The translations under genes and the position numbers were made by a program. A DNA stretch of 64,000 bases from Priapulus caudatus (taxonomy: Eukaryota > Priapulida > Priapulimorpha > Priapulimorphida > Priapulidae): contig NW_014577662.1 in assembly GCF_000485595.1 (NCBI RefSeq), forward strand, positions 49,713 through 113,712. The letters run 5' to 3'. The notes beneath the pieces were generated by a model that saw only the letters and a program-made list of their open reading frames with translations, made no database searches and was not told the origin of the DNA. Positions 44,881 to 54,865 of this stretch are shown here, piece after piece; position 1 is the first letter of the stretch; every line of letters begins with the position of its first letter.

Positions 44881-46685
44881 TTTCCGTACCACTAATGCGT
44901 AAAATCTCTAGGGCTATCCCAGAAACCACCGCAGCCTATACGCCCTACTCCCTAACCCTAGCCCCCGCCCGCCCTACGGTTAAAAAACACGCCCCGGCTA
45001 GCGTGCGTGCATGAGTGACCTACGGTAAGCTAAAACGAGTCAGTGCTCGTGGAAGGAAATCGTTCCTTTGGATTGGCCGGAAAAGTGTACATCTTTTAGG
45101 AAAGTAGATTCCGATTTTTCTTGAAAGATACTCCGGACCTTTTTTCATCTATGCACAACGCGACGAAGTTAAATCATACAGTAACTAATGATTACATTTT
45201 CTCGACGAATTACTCAATTAACACAGGATAATGAATACGCGCTGCACGATAGACTGCTCTAATCTAAAATGCAAAATTAAAATTAATTACCTTTACGTGA
45301 TGAGAAGCTTTACTGCAGAAATAGAAGGCCGTAATAATTAGAAGCCCTGGAAAATCCTCAAGGAAAACAACATCGGGAAACTAGACCTCGGCTAGTGGGA
45401 TGATGTTGATAACATTCCAGCGTAAAGCGGCCTGTTACAGCTAAGACTGTTGCTGGTGGCTACATACCGGGTAAATACTTTCTCTATAAACAGCGCCCAT
45501 TCACTGACCCACATATGTGCGCGAAAGTCTAAGAAAATTTCCGATGGCCGTCGTTATTGTTTTTGTTTCGTGTTTTCCGCTCCCGGTGAGGCATGCAGGG
45601 ATGGGCGTTCTGCCTCGCTATGTACGTACACGCACCGCCCGCACACAAGAGCAGTGTGTGATGTGATGACCTCCATCCCCGTACTGATTTTTCCCGAGAA
45701 CTCCGATCCTACCAGAGCCTTGTGGTCACTAACAGACCGGGTATCGCGCCTTACTCTCTGTGAGTCCCTAACCCGCTCTGATACCCAGAAAAGTCTTCAA
45801 ACTTCGATCCTACCAGACCCTTGTAGTCACTCACAGACAGGCCTTACTCGGTGTGAGTTGCCGGCGACGTGGGCCTGTCTTTGAAATCCCGTCGCGCTTT
45901 TGTAAACATCAAACAGCACAGAGACAACAGCTTTGCTAAGCTGATGTGAGCAACAAGCAGGGCGGAATTCTTTCCCGAGACTAGTAGCGAAAGGAGAATT
46001 TCCGTCAGCGAAAGACATACTCCGATATATATCTATCCGTCAGATTCACTCAATTCTCCCCGACCGCTACTGTAAAAGTCCGGTGAGTCAGTGAATGAGT
46101 GAGTGTGCTAAAACTAGTATACTGCGAGTGACACACGAGCCACGGGGTTTTTCGAGAAGAGGAAAGAAGAATAAGGAAAATGTCCCGCTTTGAAATCCGA
46201 CGCAGAGTATACGACGCAGATTGTGCCCCACCTTTACAAACGATGGCAAGGATGATACCCTGCCTTTAAAAACTATAATGAGGATACCCTGCCCTGAAGT
46301 TCAACTGATCCGCGCATTACTAATTCCGAGTTTTCTGTATAGACTATCCCCGATAAACGTGCGCTCCTATCGAATCGCCCCTCGCGTTTGCCAGCTTGGG
46401 ACCAGTCTGGGATTTCTTGTGATCAAGTAGTCAAGAACCAAGGGGATGATGAATGGACACGTTGATAGCATCAGGAGTGAATGAACACATACATTCGCTT
46501 TCAAATACTTAAAGCAAAACATTTAGTTTTATTCAAAAAACATTTTATCTAAACAAATAAAGCCTATATGTTGTTATATATTCACTCCCGGCAATTAACA
46601 TAACACGCGGGCGAACGTAACCTCAGCCCCAGCTTAATGCAAACGTCTTCCTTTCTCTTAGAATTGTCACGCTCCGATTATTACT
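44881..46685. other. Non-coding DNA, no gene supported
   Basis: Unique-looking. CGATCCTACCAGASCCTTGT with GGTCACTMACAGAC occurs twice at 45,703-45,740 and 45,803-45,840. The 144-codon frame at 45,450-45,884 covers this repeat and has no known domain. Confidence 0.5.
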
Positions 46686-46689
46686 ATTA

Positions 46690-46925
46690 CCTCCGTTACA
46701 ACAGATGCACGTCCCATGCAGAGCCACGAGGGACCTTTTTATTTCTAAGATTTTTTAGGCTACGATTATTATTAATATTGCCTCCGTTAAAACAGATCCA
46801 AGTTCCAAGGCCACGAGGGACCTTTTTATTTCTCAGATTTTTTAGGCTACGATTAAAAATCATTATTATTAATATTGCCTCCGTTAAAACAGATCCACGT
46901 TCCAGAGCCTCGCGGGACCTAGGAA
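46690..46925. repeat. Tandem repeat of about 100 bp, 2.5 units
   Basis: CCACGAGGGACCTTTTTATT, AGATTTTTTAGGCTACGATT and GCCTCCGTTAAAACAGATCC in each unit. The frames on both strands (RGTFLFLRFFRLRL plus, RSLKNLRNKKVPRG minus) are repeat shadows. Confidence 0.92.
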
Positions 46926-47084
46926 AAATACACACGATGAGGCAACTTGCCTCCGGCAGTGTGCACCAGCAGCAGCAGGTGGATACAGTTGAAGCTGATA
47001 CTTGGACTAGTTCCAAGAAACGCACATGTATGTTGCACGACGTGTATAACGACGTGTATCAAGGACATATGTATCGACGGGTAG

Positions 47085-47600
47085 CATAATAAAATAATAA
47101 CAGCTATGGTTAGGGCATCACATAGGAAAGCATTTGAGATTGAATCAATACATGGATAGTTGAATAATAACAGAGTTAAATTGATGACTGAAATGATGAA
47201 ATGACTTGAATAATGACAGAATTAAAAGGAGCAAGTATCATAATAACAGCTATGGTTATAGAGACATCATATATTAAAGCATGGATAGCTTAAATAATAA
47301 CCGATGGAATAAAGAGGCACAAGTATCATAGTGAAGGAGAAGGGTAACATAACAACAGCTATGGTTAGAGACATTACATATCAAAGTATGGGAAGTTAAA
47401 TAATAACCGATGGAACCAGGAGCAAGTATTATATCACGGGGCGGGGGGTGACATAATAACAAATGTAATTATGAGTTGCAGGAATCGTAGTATGGGAAAT
47501 TACTAAATAACACGATTTAATAATACCCTGATCATATTATTATCTCTTGATAATAACCGATAGAACCCGGAGTGGCAGGTATCGTATAGCATGAGTAACA
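47085..47600. repeat. Degenerate tandem repeat, about 5 units
   Basis: Words ATAATAACAGCTATGGTTAG, CATCACATANNAAAGCAT and GAATAATAACCGATGGAA recur every 70-110 bp with variable spacing. Confidence 0.75.
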
Positions 47601-47964
47601 TAACAGCACCTATTAAGTTGTATGCCGCACGCACTCTCTCACAGCATATCGCCCTAGCAGTTGAAACCTCCCACCTCCAAGGTAGCAGTGTCAGTTGGTG
47701 CCTCGGTAATGTCACTACAGTACAAACCGAACCGCGATATAAGGAACATAGATTTCAAGTTAGCCGTCACACATGTTTTATATAAAATGGTGGCTTACTG
47801 AAAATTAGGCTCAATGGTTTTAATAGGTTCTTATTGTTTCTACTTTTAATAAGTACTGAGCTGAAACCCGCGCTTAAGCGCGCGTCGCGCTTAAGTGGAC
47901 ATGTGATGCAGTATGTTACCAGTAGAGGTAGTGTTTATGTGTAAGGTGTTTGATATGGACAGGC

Positions 47965-48065
47965 TGAATGTGTTTCTTATGTAATTATGGCAATTTTTGA
48001 TCCGCCAAGTTTCAGCCTGAGTGTTCTTAATCGACGTGTTCTTATTATGGCGGGTTTTTACTGTA
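47965..48065. mobile_element. pogo/Tigger-like MITE end, copy 1
   Basis: TTTCTTATGTAATTATGGCA to TTATTATGGCGGGTTTTTAC and TGTA. Read inward, the terminus is TACAGTAAAAACCCGCC, the wording of pogo/Tigger-type termini with a TA target. The other end was not identified. Confidence 0.55.
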
Positions 48066-48254
48066 TATGTAAATAATGCAGTACTGATGTGTCTCAATAA
48101 AGCACTGGCAGGGTGCTGGGCATTGTCTATGTGTTGAGCATTGGCATTGACATTGGCATTTTGCATTGGCATTGTTATTGCATGTGCGATATTGTTGAGC
48201 TGGTCTTTTTTTTATTTTACCTGTGTTTCTTTTTGTAAGTCTTCAATGCATGGA

Positions 48255-48382
48255 AAATTAGAACCTTACTTTAAAAATCTTAGCCTAAAAAGCAGGTTTC
48301 TTATGTAAAAGGGGTCTAAATGGGCAAATTTTAGCACTAGACAGTTCTAAAATCTATGTCTTATACGCGGGTTTTTACTGTA
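48255..48382. mobile_element. pogo/Tigger-like MITE end, copy 2
   Basis: It ends CTTATACGCGGGTTTTTACT and GTA, like copy 1, and contains the shared TTTCTTATGTAAAA. It is in the same orientation as copy 1, about 317 bp away. Confidence 0.55.
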
Positions 48383-48472
48383 TATCAGGAGTGGATAATA
48401 GAGAGGAGATAATAGAGGATAAGAGAGTGGATCATAGAGGGATCTCTTTATCCACTCCTGACTATATACAGT
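48377..48472. repeat. Hairpin-forming inverted repeat
   Basis: ACTGTATATCAGGAGTGGAT (left arm 48,377-48,398) and ATCCACTCCTGACTATATAC (right arm 48,448-48,472) are complementary apart from a 3-base insertion. The spacer is purine-rich (GATAATAGAGAGGAG). The left arm overlaps the pogo-like end. Confidence 0.85.
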
Positions 48473-48880
48473 AGACCATGTATGGTTGACCGGTGAAAAC
48501 TAATGGTCATTCTTCAACGAAGCGTCAGCAATTCAATTTCCTTCAGCTCACTCACAGTGACGCACGAGTCACGGAAATCATTCACACGTTTCGCGAGAGA
48601 AAGTGCAGACATTTCTCAGTTTCGTTTGGACGTATACGACTGAACGTTATCACGCGAATAAACCAACGAGTACGCAGACGTACTTCGGCAAACGAATGCA
48701 TAGTCACTTTGGGCCGTTTTGGTAATATAGTGACGGTGAATAATTGATGATGAATAAGTTAAATTTTCCCAATTATATTACTAGGAAAGTCTTGTGTGAA
48801 TTGAAGTCTTAACGTAATCGCATATAATAAATCCACGTAAGTGCCGTTCAAATTTTACTCCACAACACGCAAACTCGCCG
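48473..48880. other. Non-coding DNA, no feature recognised
   Basis: Includes an 84-codon plus frame (48,493-48,747) without family resemblance. Confidence 0.5.
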
Positions 48881-48883
48881 TAC

Positions 48884-48959
48884 GCACTCACGCACGCACG
48901 CACGCACGCACGCACGTCAATGCGCACAAACTAACAGAAAGATAAATAGACAGACAGAC

Positions 48960-48992
<33 letters not shown>

Positions 48993-49004
48993 AAGCGAAA
49001 GAGC

Positions 49005-49040
<36 letters not shown>

Positions 49041-49068
49041 GAGAGCGAGAGCGAGAGAGAGAGAGAGA

Positions 49069-49128
<60 letters not shown>

Positions 49129-49131
49129 AAG

Positions 49132-49180
<49 letters not shown>

Positions 49181-49229
49181 GCGAGCGAGAGAGAGAGAGA
49201 GAGAGAGAAGAGAGAGAGAGAAGAGAGAG

Positions 49230-49278
<49 letters not shown>

Positions 49279-49399
49279 GAGCGAGAGAGAGCGAGAGAGC
49301 GAGAGAGGAGAAGCGAGAGAGAGAGAGCGAGAGAGAGAGAGAGAGAGTGAGAGAGAGAGAGAGAGAGAGCGACGAGAGAGAGAGAGGAGAGAGAGAGAG

Positions 49400-49454
<55 letters not shown>
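48884..49454. repeat. (CGCA)n then long (GA)n tract
   Basis: ACGCACGCACGC to 48,916, then (GACA)n, then about 500 bp of GAGAGA with GCGAGAGA and GAAAGCGAAAGAGCGAGAGA interruptions, two of them recurring. Ser/Leu frames on minus are shadows. Confidence 0.95.
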
Positions 49455-49456
<2 letters not shown>

Positions 49457-49675
49457 CGCGAACACGATAAAGATTCGCTGACGAATGCTATTGCGCCCGG
49501 AGCGCATTCATTCATTCATTCGTATACACACGTGTACAACAACAACAACAACACCCGAGCATTTGTTTCCACGATTGAGAGGTGTCAAGAACATCAAGCC
49601 GCCTGCCAATCGATAACTTACAGCTACTAGCCACGCCACGCGGCGCGGTGGTGGCGTTCATCGTCATTGGCTGAT

Positions 49676-49840
49676 CGATGTTCCGAACGAAGGAAATGAG
49701 ATGAACGACAACAGAAAATGTTCACACGTTCCGACCGAATGAAATGAGATGAACAACAGAAAATATTTTCCTCACGTTCCAACCTAATGAAATGAGATGA
49801 AAAACAGCAAAAAATCAGCCTTTCAAATGAGATTAACAAC
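49676..49840. repeat. Tandem repeat of about 55 bp, 3 units
   Basis: CGTTCCRACCNAATGAAATG, AGATGAACAACAGAAAAT and TTTTCCTCA in each unit. Confidence 0.85.
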
Positions 49841-49999
49841 GACAAATAAAAAAGGCAAATCATGTCGAATGAATAAATCAGGCGCGATTCGAGGCTACCA
49901 AAGCCAAGCGAACAAAATTGAAAAACGGATAGAAACCCGACGGAATAATATTAAGTAGAGAGGAGAAACAATTCGTTAAGAAAAAATCGTGAATTTCAG

Positions 50000-50165
50000 T
50001 ACAGTGGACTCCGCTTTATCGGGACAGAACGGGAACCACGACGTCCCGATTAAGCGGTGAACACGTGCGAAAGGACGATTTTTCAAAGACCATATATCGT
50101 TTATTTAAACGATGCGCCCGTTTATCCGAGGCCCTAATAAAACGAGATTTCACGGTATACACAAC
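50000..50165. mobile_element. pogo/Tigger-like MITE fragment
   Basis: TACAGTGGACTCCGCTTTAT, CGGGACAGAACGGGAACCAC and GTCCCGATTAAGCGG are typical of Tigger/pogo-type ends. A later CGATGCGCCCGTTTATCCGA fits the same type. No second terminus was found. Confidence 0.6.
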
Positions 50166-50174
50166 CTTCACGCA

Positions 50175-50350
50175 CGCCGGCTACCACACCTACCCACAGC
50201 GGACCTCCCCCCTCCTCCCCCCGATCCACAACCCGAGTGGAGACCCCTATCACTCATAGAGGACCTTCCCCCTCGCCCCCGACCCAGCCCGAGTGGAGAC
50301 CATCATCACTCATAGCGGATCCCACAGCTATCTCCCCCCCCTCCTCCTCC
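50175..50350. repeat. C-rich tandem repeat of about 62 bp, 3 units
   Basis: GCGGACCTCCCCCCTCCTCC, GATCCACAACCCGAGTGGAG and CATCACTCATAG recur three times. Confidence 0.82.
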
Positions 50351-50439
50351 GCCATCCCGAATGAAGCCCGTCACGACACATCGGTGTGATGCGATCACAC
50401 GACAGCATTATTCACTCGCCTATAAACGCGCGCCGCACA

Positions 50440-51120
50440 TAGACACGCACGCAGCGCTCGCTATACACACGCATGTAGACACGCGTGTACGCATGTACAT
50501 GCACGCAGATAGATAGACACGCGTGCAGCGCTCGCTATACACACACATGTAGACACGCGTGTACGCATGTACATACACGCAGGTAGATAGACACGCGTGC
50601 AGCGCTCGCTATACACACGCATGTAGACACGCGTGTACGCATGTACATACACGCAGGTAGATAGACACGCACGCAGCGCTCACTATACACACGCATGTAG
50701 ACACGCGTGTACGCATGTACATGCACGCAGATAGATAGACACGCATGCAGCGCTCGCTATACACACGCATGTAGACACGCGTGTACGCGTGTACATACAC
50801 GCAGGTAGATAGACACGCGTGCCAGCGCGTCGCTATATACCACATATGTAGACCATGCGTGTACGCCATGGTTAGACTACACGCAGGTAGATAGACACGC
50901 ACGACCCTACGCGCCTCGCTATACCACACCACTGTACACCATGCAGTGTACCATGTACACTACACGCAGGTGATAAGACACGCACGTAGCCGCTCAGCTA
51001 TACACACACATAGTAACAATGCAGTGCACGCCCATCATACACGCCAGGCGTAATAGACACTCACGTACGCTCCCACGCACACCACATACTCACCCCCCAC
51101 ATATGTAGACACGCGTGTAC
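50440..51120. repeat. 74-bp satellite, about 9 units, regular then irregular
   Basis: GCAGCGCTCGCTATACACAC starts at 50,451, 50,525, 50,599, 50,673 and 50,747: an exact 74-bp period. Each unit continues GCATGTAGACACGCGTGTAC, GCATGTACATACACGCAG and GTAGATAGACACGC. From about 50,820 the units gain and lose single bases (CCATGCGTGTACGCCATGG and similar). A remnant of the same satellite reappears at 60,040-60,115. Confidence 0.93.
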
Positions 51121-51124
51121 GCAT

Positions 51125-51355
51125 GTACAATGTAACCCAGTATCGTCCGAGCCTGGACCCCGGCCAGTTACATAAACGGACCAGACACCGAGGCAGTGCC
51201 AGCCGCTTCGAGGATAGGTACGGGATAGTCACTAACGCTATTCGAAGTAGAACAACAGAAGGCAGGACGAGAGACAAAGGGAGACGACCAGGTCCGCTCC
51301 CATCGGACCCCGAGGAAAGCCGGGTCCACACAGGGGGTAGAGAATCAAAATAAGT
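51125..51355 (+). repeat. Composite repeat, part A, copy 1
   Basis: ACCCAGTATCGTCCGAGCCT, CCGCTTCGAGGATAGGTACG, GAAGTAGAACAACAGAAGGC and AGGACGAGAGACAAAGGGAG. Other copies are at 54,670-54,865 and 59,215-59,410, each with different small indels. Confidence 0.8.
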
Positions 51356-51444
51356 CTAGGGTAAGCAGAGAGAAGGACAGCGATTACGGAGAGACCAAGT
51401 GCGACGTGCGAGTCCGAACAACAACGCAGACTACAATGACAGAT

Positions 51445-51920
51445 TACCGTAAATAATGGGTTCCTTTCTATGGCCAGTTACTTAGCAACAGATAACTGTT
51501 ACTTATTGAGTAAACGTTATCAGATGTTGTAGATATCATCCAGCGTAGACGTTTATAGGTTGTGTAGATCAGTGCTTTAGAGTGAACGTTATAGATCGGT
51601 TTGGATTATGATTAGAGGACACGTTATAAGATTGGTGTGGAGCATCTGTTAGGGGGAACGTTATCGGTTCGGAGCGGGGCGGTCCTCGTGAGGAGTCGCA
51701 TGTTTATTGAAGTGTACGGTGATGGTGGATTGGTTTAAAAATATCATATGGCGTGCGTGTCTCTATAAATTACGGTTGTTCGCGTTGGCGTATCACGAGT
51801 TGTATTTATATCCGCCGAGCCGGCAGTTATTTTCCTTCACCAAGGACTAGAACATACATACATCACGCCGTCGCGCGGACTTAATTAAAGAAGGCACGCG
51901 GTGACATATAAATGGTGCGT
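51445..51920 (+). repeat. Composite repeat, part B, copy 1
   Basis: AATGGGTTCCTTTCTATGGC, TTATTGAGTAAACGTTATCA, GTTTATTGAAGTGTACGGTG and TTATTTTCCTTCACCAAGGA to CGCGCGGACTTAATTAAAGA. Copies at 58,725-59,200 and 59,490-60,000 have the same order. Confidence 0.82.
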
Positions 51921-52850
51921 GACGCAGGATATAAAATATTCTTAGTCACGTGATTACGTAGCGCTAACCGCATGGAGTGATTCTAATCCGATTGGTTTTT
52001 TCAAAGGCCAGTTAATGGGCACATTCCGTTTCAGAAATCGCAGACCTAAGTAAACAGGGTATAAGGGGTTTTCGTAGTTGAGGTAAGCTATTTTGGGGAG
52101 AACGCTAAGCGCTAGGCCGTACGATGGCGCAAGGGATAAATATGGGAGATATCGTTCAGATTATGGGACACGCACCTGAGGCGCCAGTGGTGAGAGAGGA
52201 ATAAGAGACGAGATGAAGCTACAAGGGATACGACGGAAATAACGGAACTTTACCGGGATGCGAAGGTAGATACGCATGAAAGTTTAGGGAATATGAGAGC
52301 GCAGTTGAGGAATAGGCGCTCGCTGGGGGCAAACGCGGATTCTAAAGAGTGGCTCTTGACATGACAGACAGCAGGCGGTAGCGTACGACTTTTGCATCCG
52401 ACAGAACAAGGGCAGAATGCGGCGATAAGGGGGTGAGGAGCTGATAGAGCTTGAGAGGGTGAAGATTCGGGGATCAGTTGAACGACTAGCCTGCGAGAAC
52501 AGGATTTGAAAAGGATTCGGGCAGAAGCGGGACGAGACGATCCAGGAATACGAGGAAGCCGCATGCGCCAGGGTGTATGGTACGGCTTACCCGGAGAAGA
52601 TAGGACAGGCACCGGGGATGCAGGGAAATTTGGTGGAATTCATTTATAGATGGATTGGCTAAAAAGGCGATTTAGTAAGGGAATCTAATAGCGCAAAACC
52701 CCAGTACCCTAAAAGAGGCAACGCCACGTCAGCGAGAGAAGGAGAGACTAGACAGAGAGGTAGCCGCTGAGCGGAAAGAGAGGTCCCAAATGAGTAAATA
52801 GCGCCACAGCAAGGGGAAGGAGAAGGTCGATGAAAGTAGAAAGAAGAGAG
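51921..52850. other. Non-coding or unreadable DNA in the low-accuracy block
   Basis: No repeat copy recognised. The minus frame at 52,250-52,612 (120 codons) has no family resemblance. If base accuracy is low here, coding sequence could be hidden by frameshifts. Confidence 0.4.
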
Positions 52851-52854
52851 AAGG

Positions 52855-53055
52855 GAGAGCAGAGAGAGAGAGAGAGTGAGAGCGGTGATCGAGAAAGAGA
52901 GAGAGAAGAGAACCAGAGCGAGTGAAGAGAGGAGAGAGACCAGAGAGAGAGGAGAGAGAGAGAGAGAGAGCAGAGAGAGCAAGAGAAGAGAGAGAGAGAG
53001 AGCGAGAGCGATGGAGCGAGAGCGAGAGCGAGAGCGAGAGCGGAAGAGCGAGAGA
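52855..53055. repeat. (GA)n tract ending at the second gap
   Basis: GAGAGAGAGAGTGAG to GAGCGAGAGCGAGAGCGAGA, running directly into the N block. Confidence 0.93.
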
Positions 53056-53080
53056 NNNNNNNNNNNNNNNNNNNNNNNNN
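53056..53080. other. Assembly gap (25 N)
   Basis: Exactly 25 N, adjoining a (GA)n tract on the left. Its true length is unknown. Confidence 0.99.
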
Positions 53081-53613
53081 ATATAGTGCTTACGGATTCG
53101 TCAGGAGTTCTTGTGAAATGCTGATTTGCGCTGTGAAGGTGGCATAGTTGAACAGTTACAGTTCATTCAACGCTCTACTCGGTCCGATATCCCTCACTAT
53201 ATATGCTACCGAGGGGTTTACGTCTTTGCCTCTCAAGGTTGGTGACGACTCAGTTGTAGCATGGGGGTGGGCTAAGAATAGTCATTTGCACACTCATGAT
53301 GGAGGAGACGTGACGTATGGTGGTTCACCGGCGCATAGGGGCCGACTAGTGCGCGAACGCGGACCAGGGAGGTGATGTATCGCGCGAATGACTAGGGATT
53401 TCTTCGCTGAAAGAATTTTGCCAGGTAGTTCTAGACAGAGACGATGATGTTAGTATAGGCGACTGTTGGCATGGTTCGACGTAGGTCCGAGGCCGTGAGG
53501 AGAGTGCTTTTGCTCTTTTGTTCATTTTTTTATTGCGTTGTGTTACTGTGTTTAGTTGGATGTATTTCCTAGTATAGGCTAGAGGTATGGTCAACATTTA
53601 GTGTTTTTGATAT

Positions 53614-54190
53614 TTGGATGTTAGAAGAGGAAGCAAATGCGATATTTTCCTGTTGATATTGCAGATGTGGTCAACTATGTATGTATTTTTTGAATTAATG
53701 ATATTAGAGAGGAGAAATGCGAGATGCTGCCGGGCAAGCGAGAGAAGAGGCACGAGCGAGATTCGGATAGGGGGCAAGATGCCTCACAGCACTGACTCGG
53801 CGCGGAGAGAGTGGTCAGGCTCGGACGAGTAAAACGCGCTGATCAACTACAAGGCGGCTGAGGAGAACAACGACCGGATACGCTGGGACGAACAGAATCA
53901 CTGGGCGTCACAGCACGATCACGAGCAGCAGCACTCGGATGCACAGCGGCCGGTGAGAAGGGCGGGAATGTACCAGGAGCAGGGGCCGGTAGACAGGCAC
54001 GCGAATCAATGGTCTTCCCAACGACCCCACCGGATGATGAAACAGGAGGCTTGAATCCAGCGCGAATTCAGGAGCTTCGGGAAGAGAGAAGAGCACGGAT
54101 CAGCATAGGAGATTTTTCGGCGAACAACTACTCGGAGAAGTCAGTGCTGAGCAGACACGGGAGGTGTACGGCGCCGAGTGGAGCAGGGAG
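53614..54190 (+). pseudogene. Possible decayed or mis-sequenced coding stretch, unknown family
   Basis: One plus frame is open from 53,614 to 54,055 except for a single TAA at 53,830-53,832. It then gives way to an overlapping frame (54,009-54,197) that continues with similar composition (IQELREERRARISIGDFSAN). The segment NYKAAEENNDRIRWDEQNHW and what follows is polar and rich in Gln, His, Glu and Arg. Codons look RNY-like. I recognise no protein. It could be a retroelement gag-like remnant, an exon damaged by sequencing errors, or chance. Confidence 0.22.
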
Positions 54191-54669
54191 ACAATAACGA
54201 CAGGACACTGACCGATTGTAAAGGCTGAAAAGGAATGTCATCACCGACCAGTTAGCGAACGGGGACGCAAAGACAATACAAGAGAGCCGACGGAATAGGC
54301 GAAGCTGCGGGGTAAAGACAGAGAGAATTATTAAGACGGACATGTTCAGGTGATATCGCAACGAGTCGCGTATGTACTATACCCGTAGGGCGGTTTTTAC
54401 GGCGGCGGACGTACTGTGGGAAGCCGCGACTCGTTTACAGCGCGCGAACTAGAGGGCGGTTATGCGGAGAGACAGGACAGAACGGCAGCGGAGGAATGCG
54501 CCGAGCCGCTTTTGAGAGACGATATGGTAAAATAGACTTCTATACCATATAAATCACACAACGCTCAAGGGCCTTCCTTTCAAAGCCGGATAGGGAGCTG
54601 AGCGTTGAAGGTCTGTGATGGACACGAGGGGAGCACGAAGGCGGTCACCTTCAAAGGAAGGGGCATGTG

Positions 54670-54865
54670 TACCCATATCGGGTCCGACGCTGGGAACGGC
54701 CGTTACATATGACCGCACGGGCGGCGTGCCAGCCGTTCGAGGGTGCGTACTTGATATCACTAACCTGTAGTTCGAAAGTATCGACAAACATGAGGCAGGA
54801 CAGAGGCAAAGGGAGAGCGGACAGGTAGCCATCGACCGGAGGAGAGCCGGTGGCCGAGTCGCGAA
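54670..54865 (+). repeat. Composite repeat, part A, copy 2
   Basis: ACCCATATCGGGTCCGACGC, GTGCCAGCCGTTCGAGGGTG, TAGTTCGAAAGTATCGACAA and GACAGAGGCAAAGGGAGAGC, in the order of copy 1. Confidence 0.8.

Noticed and set aside
50440-51120. Regular repeat spacing that resembles a CRISPR array
   Set aside because: The whole 74-bp unit is repeated without variable spacers, there are no cas genes and the context is an animal genome. The 30-bp array at 16.5 kb fails for the same reason.
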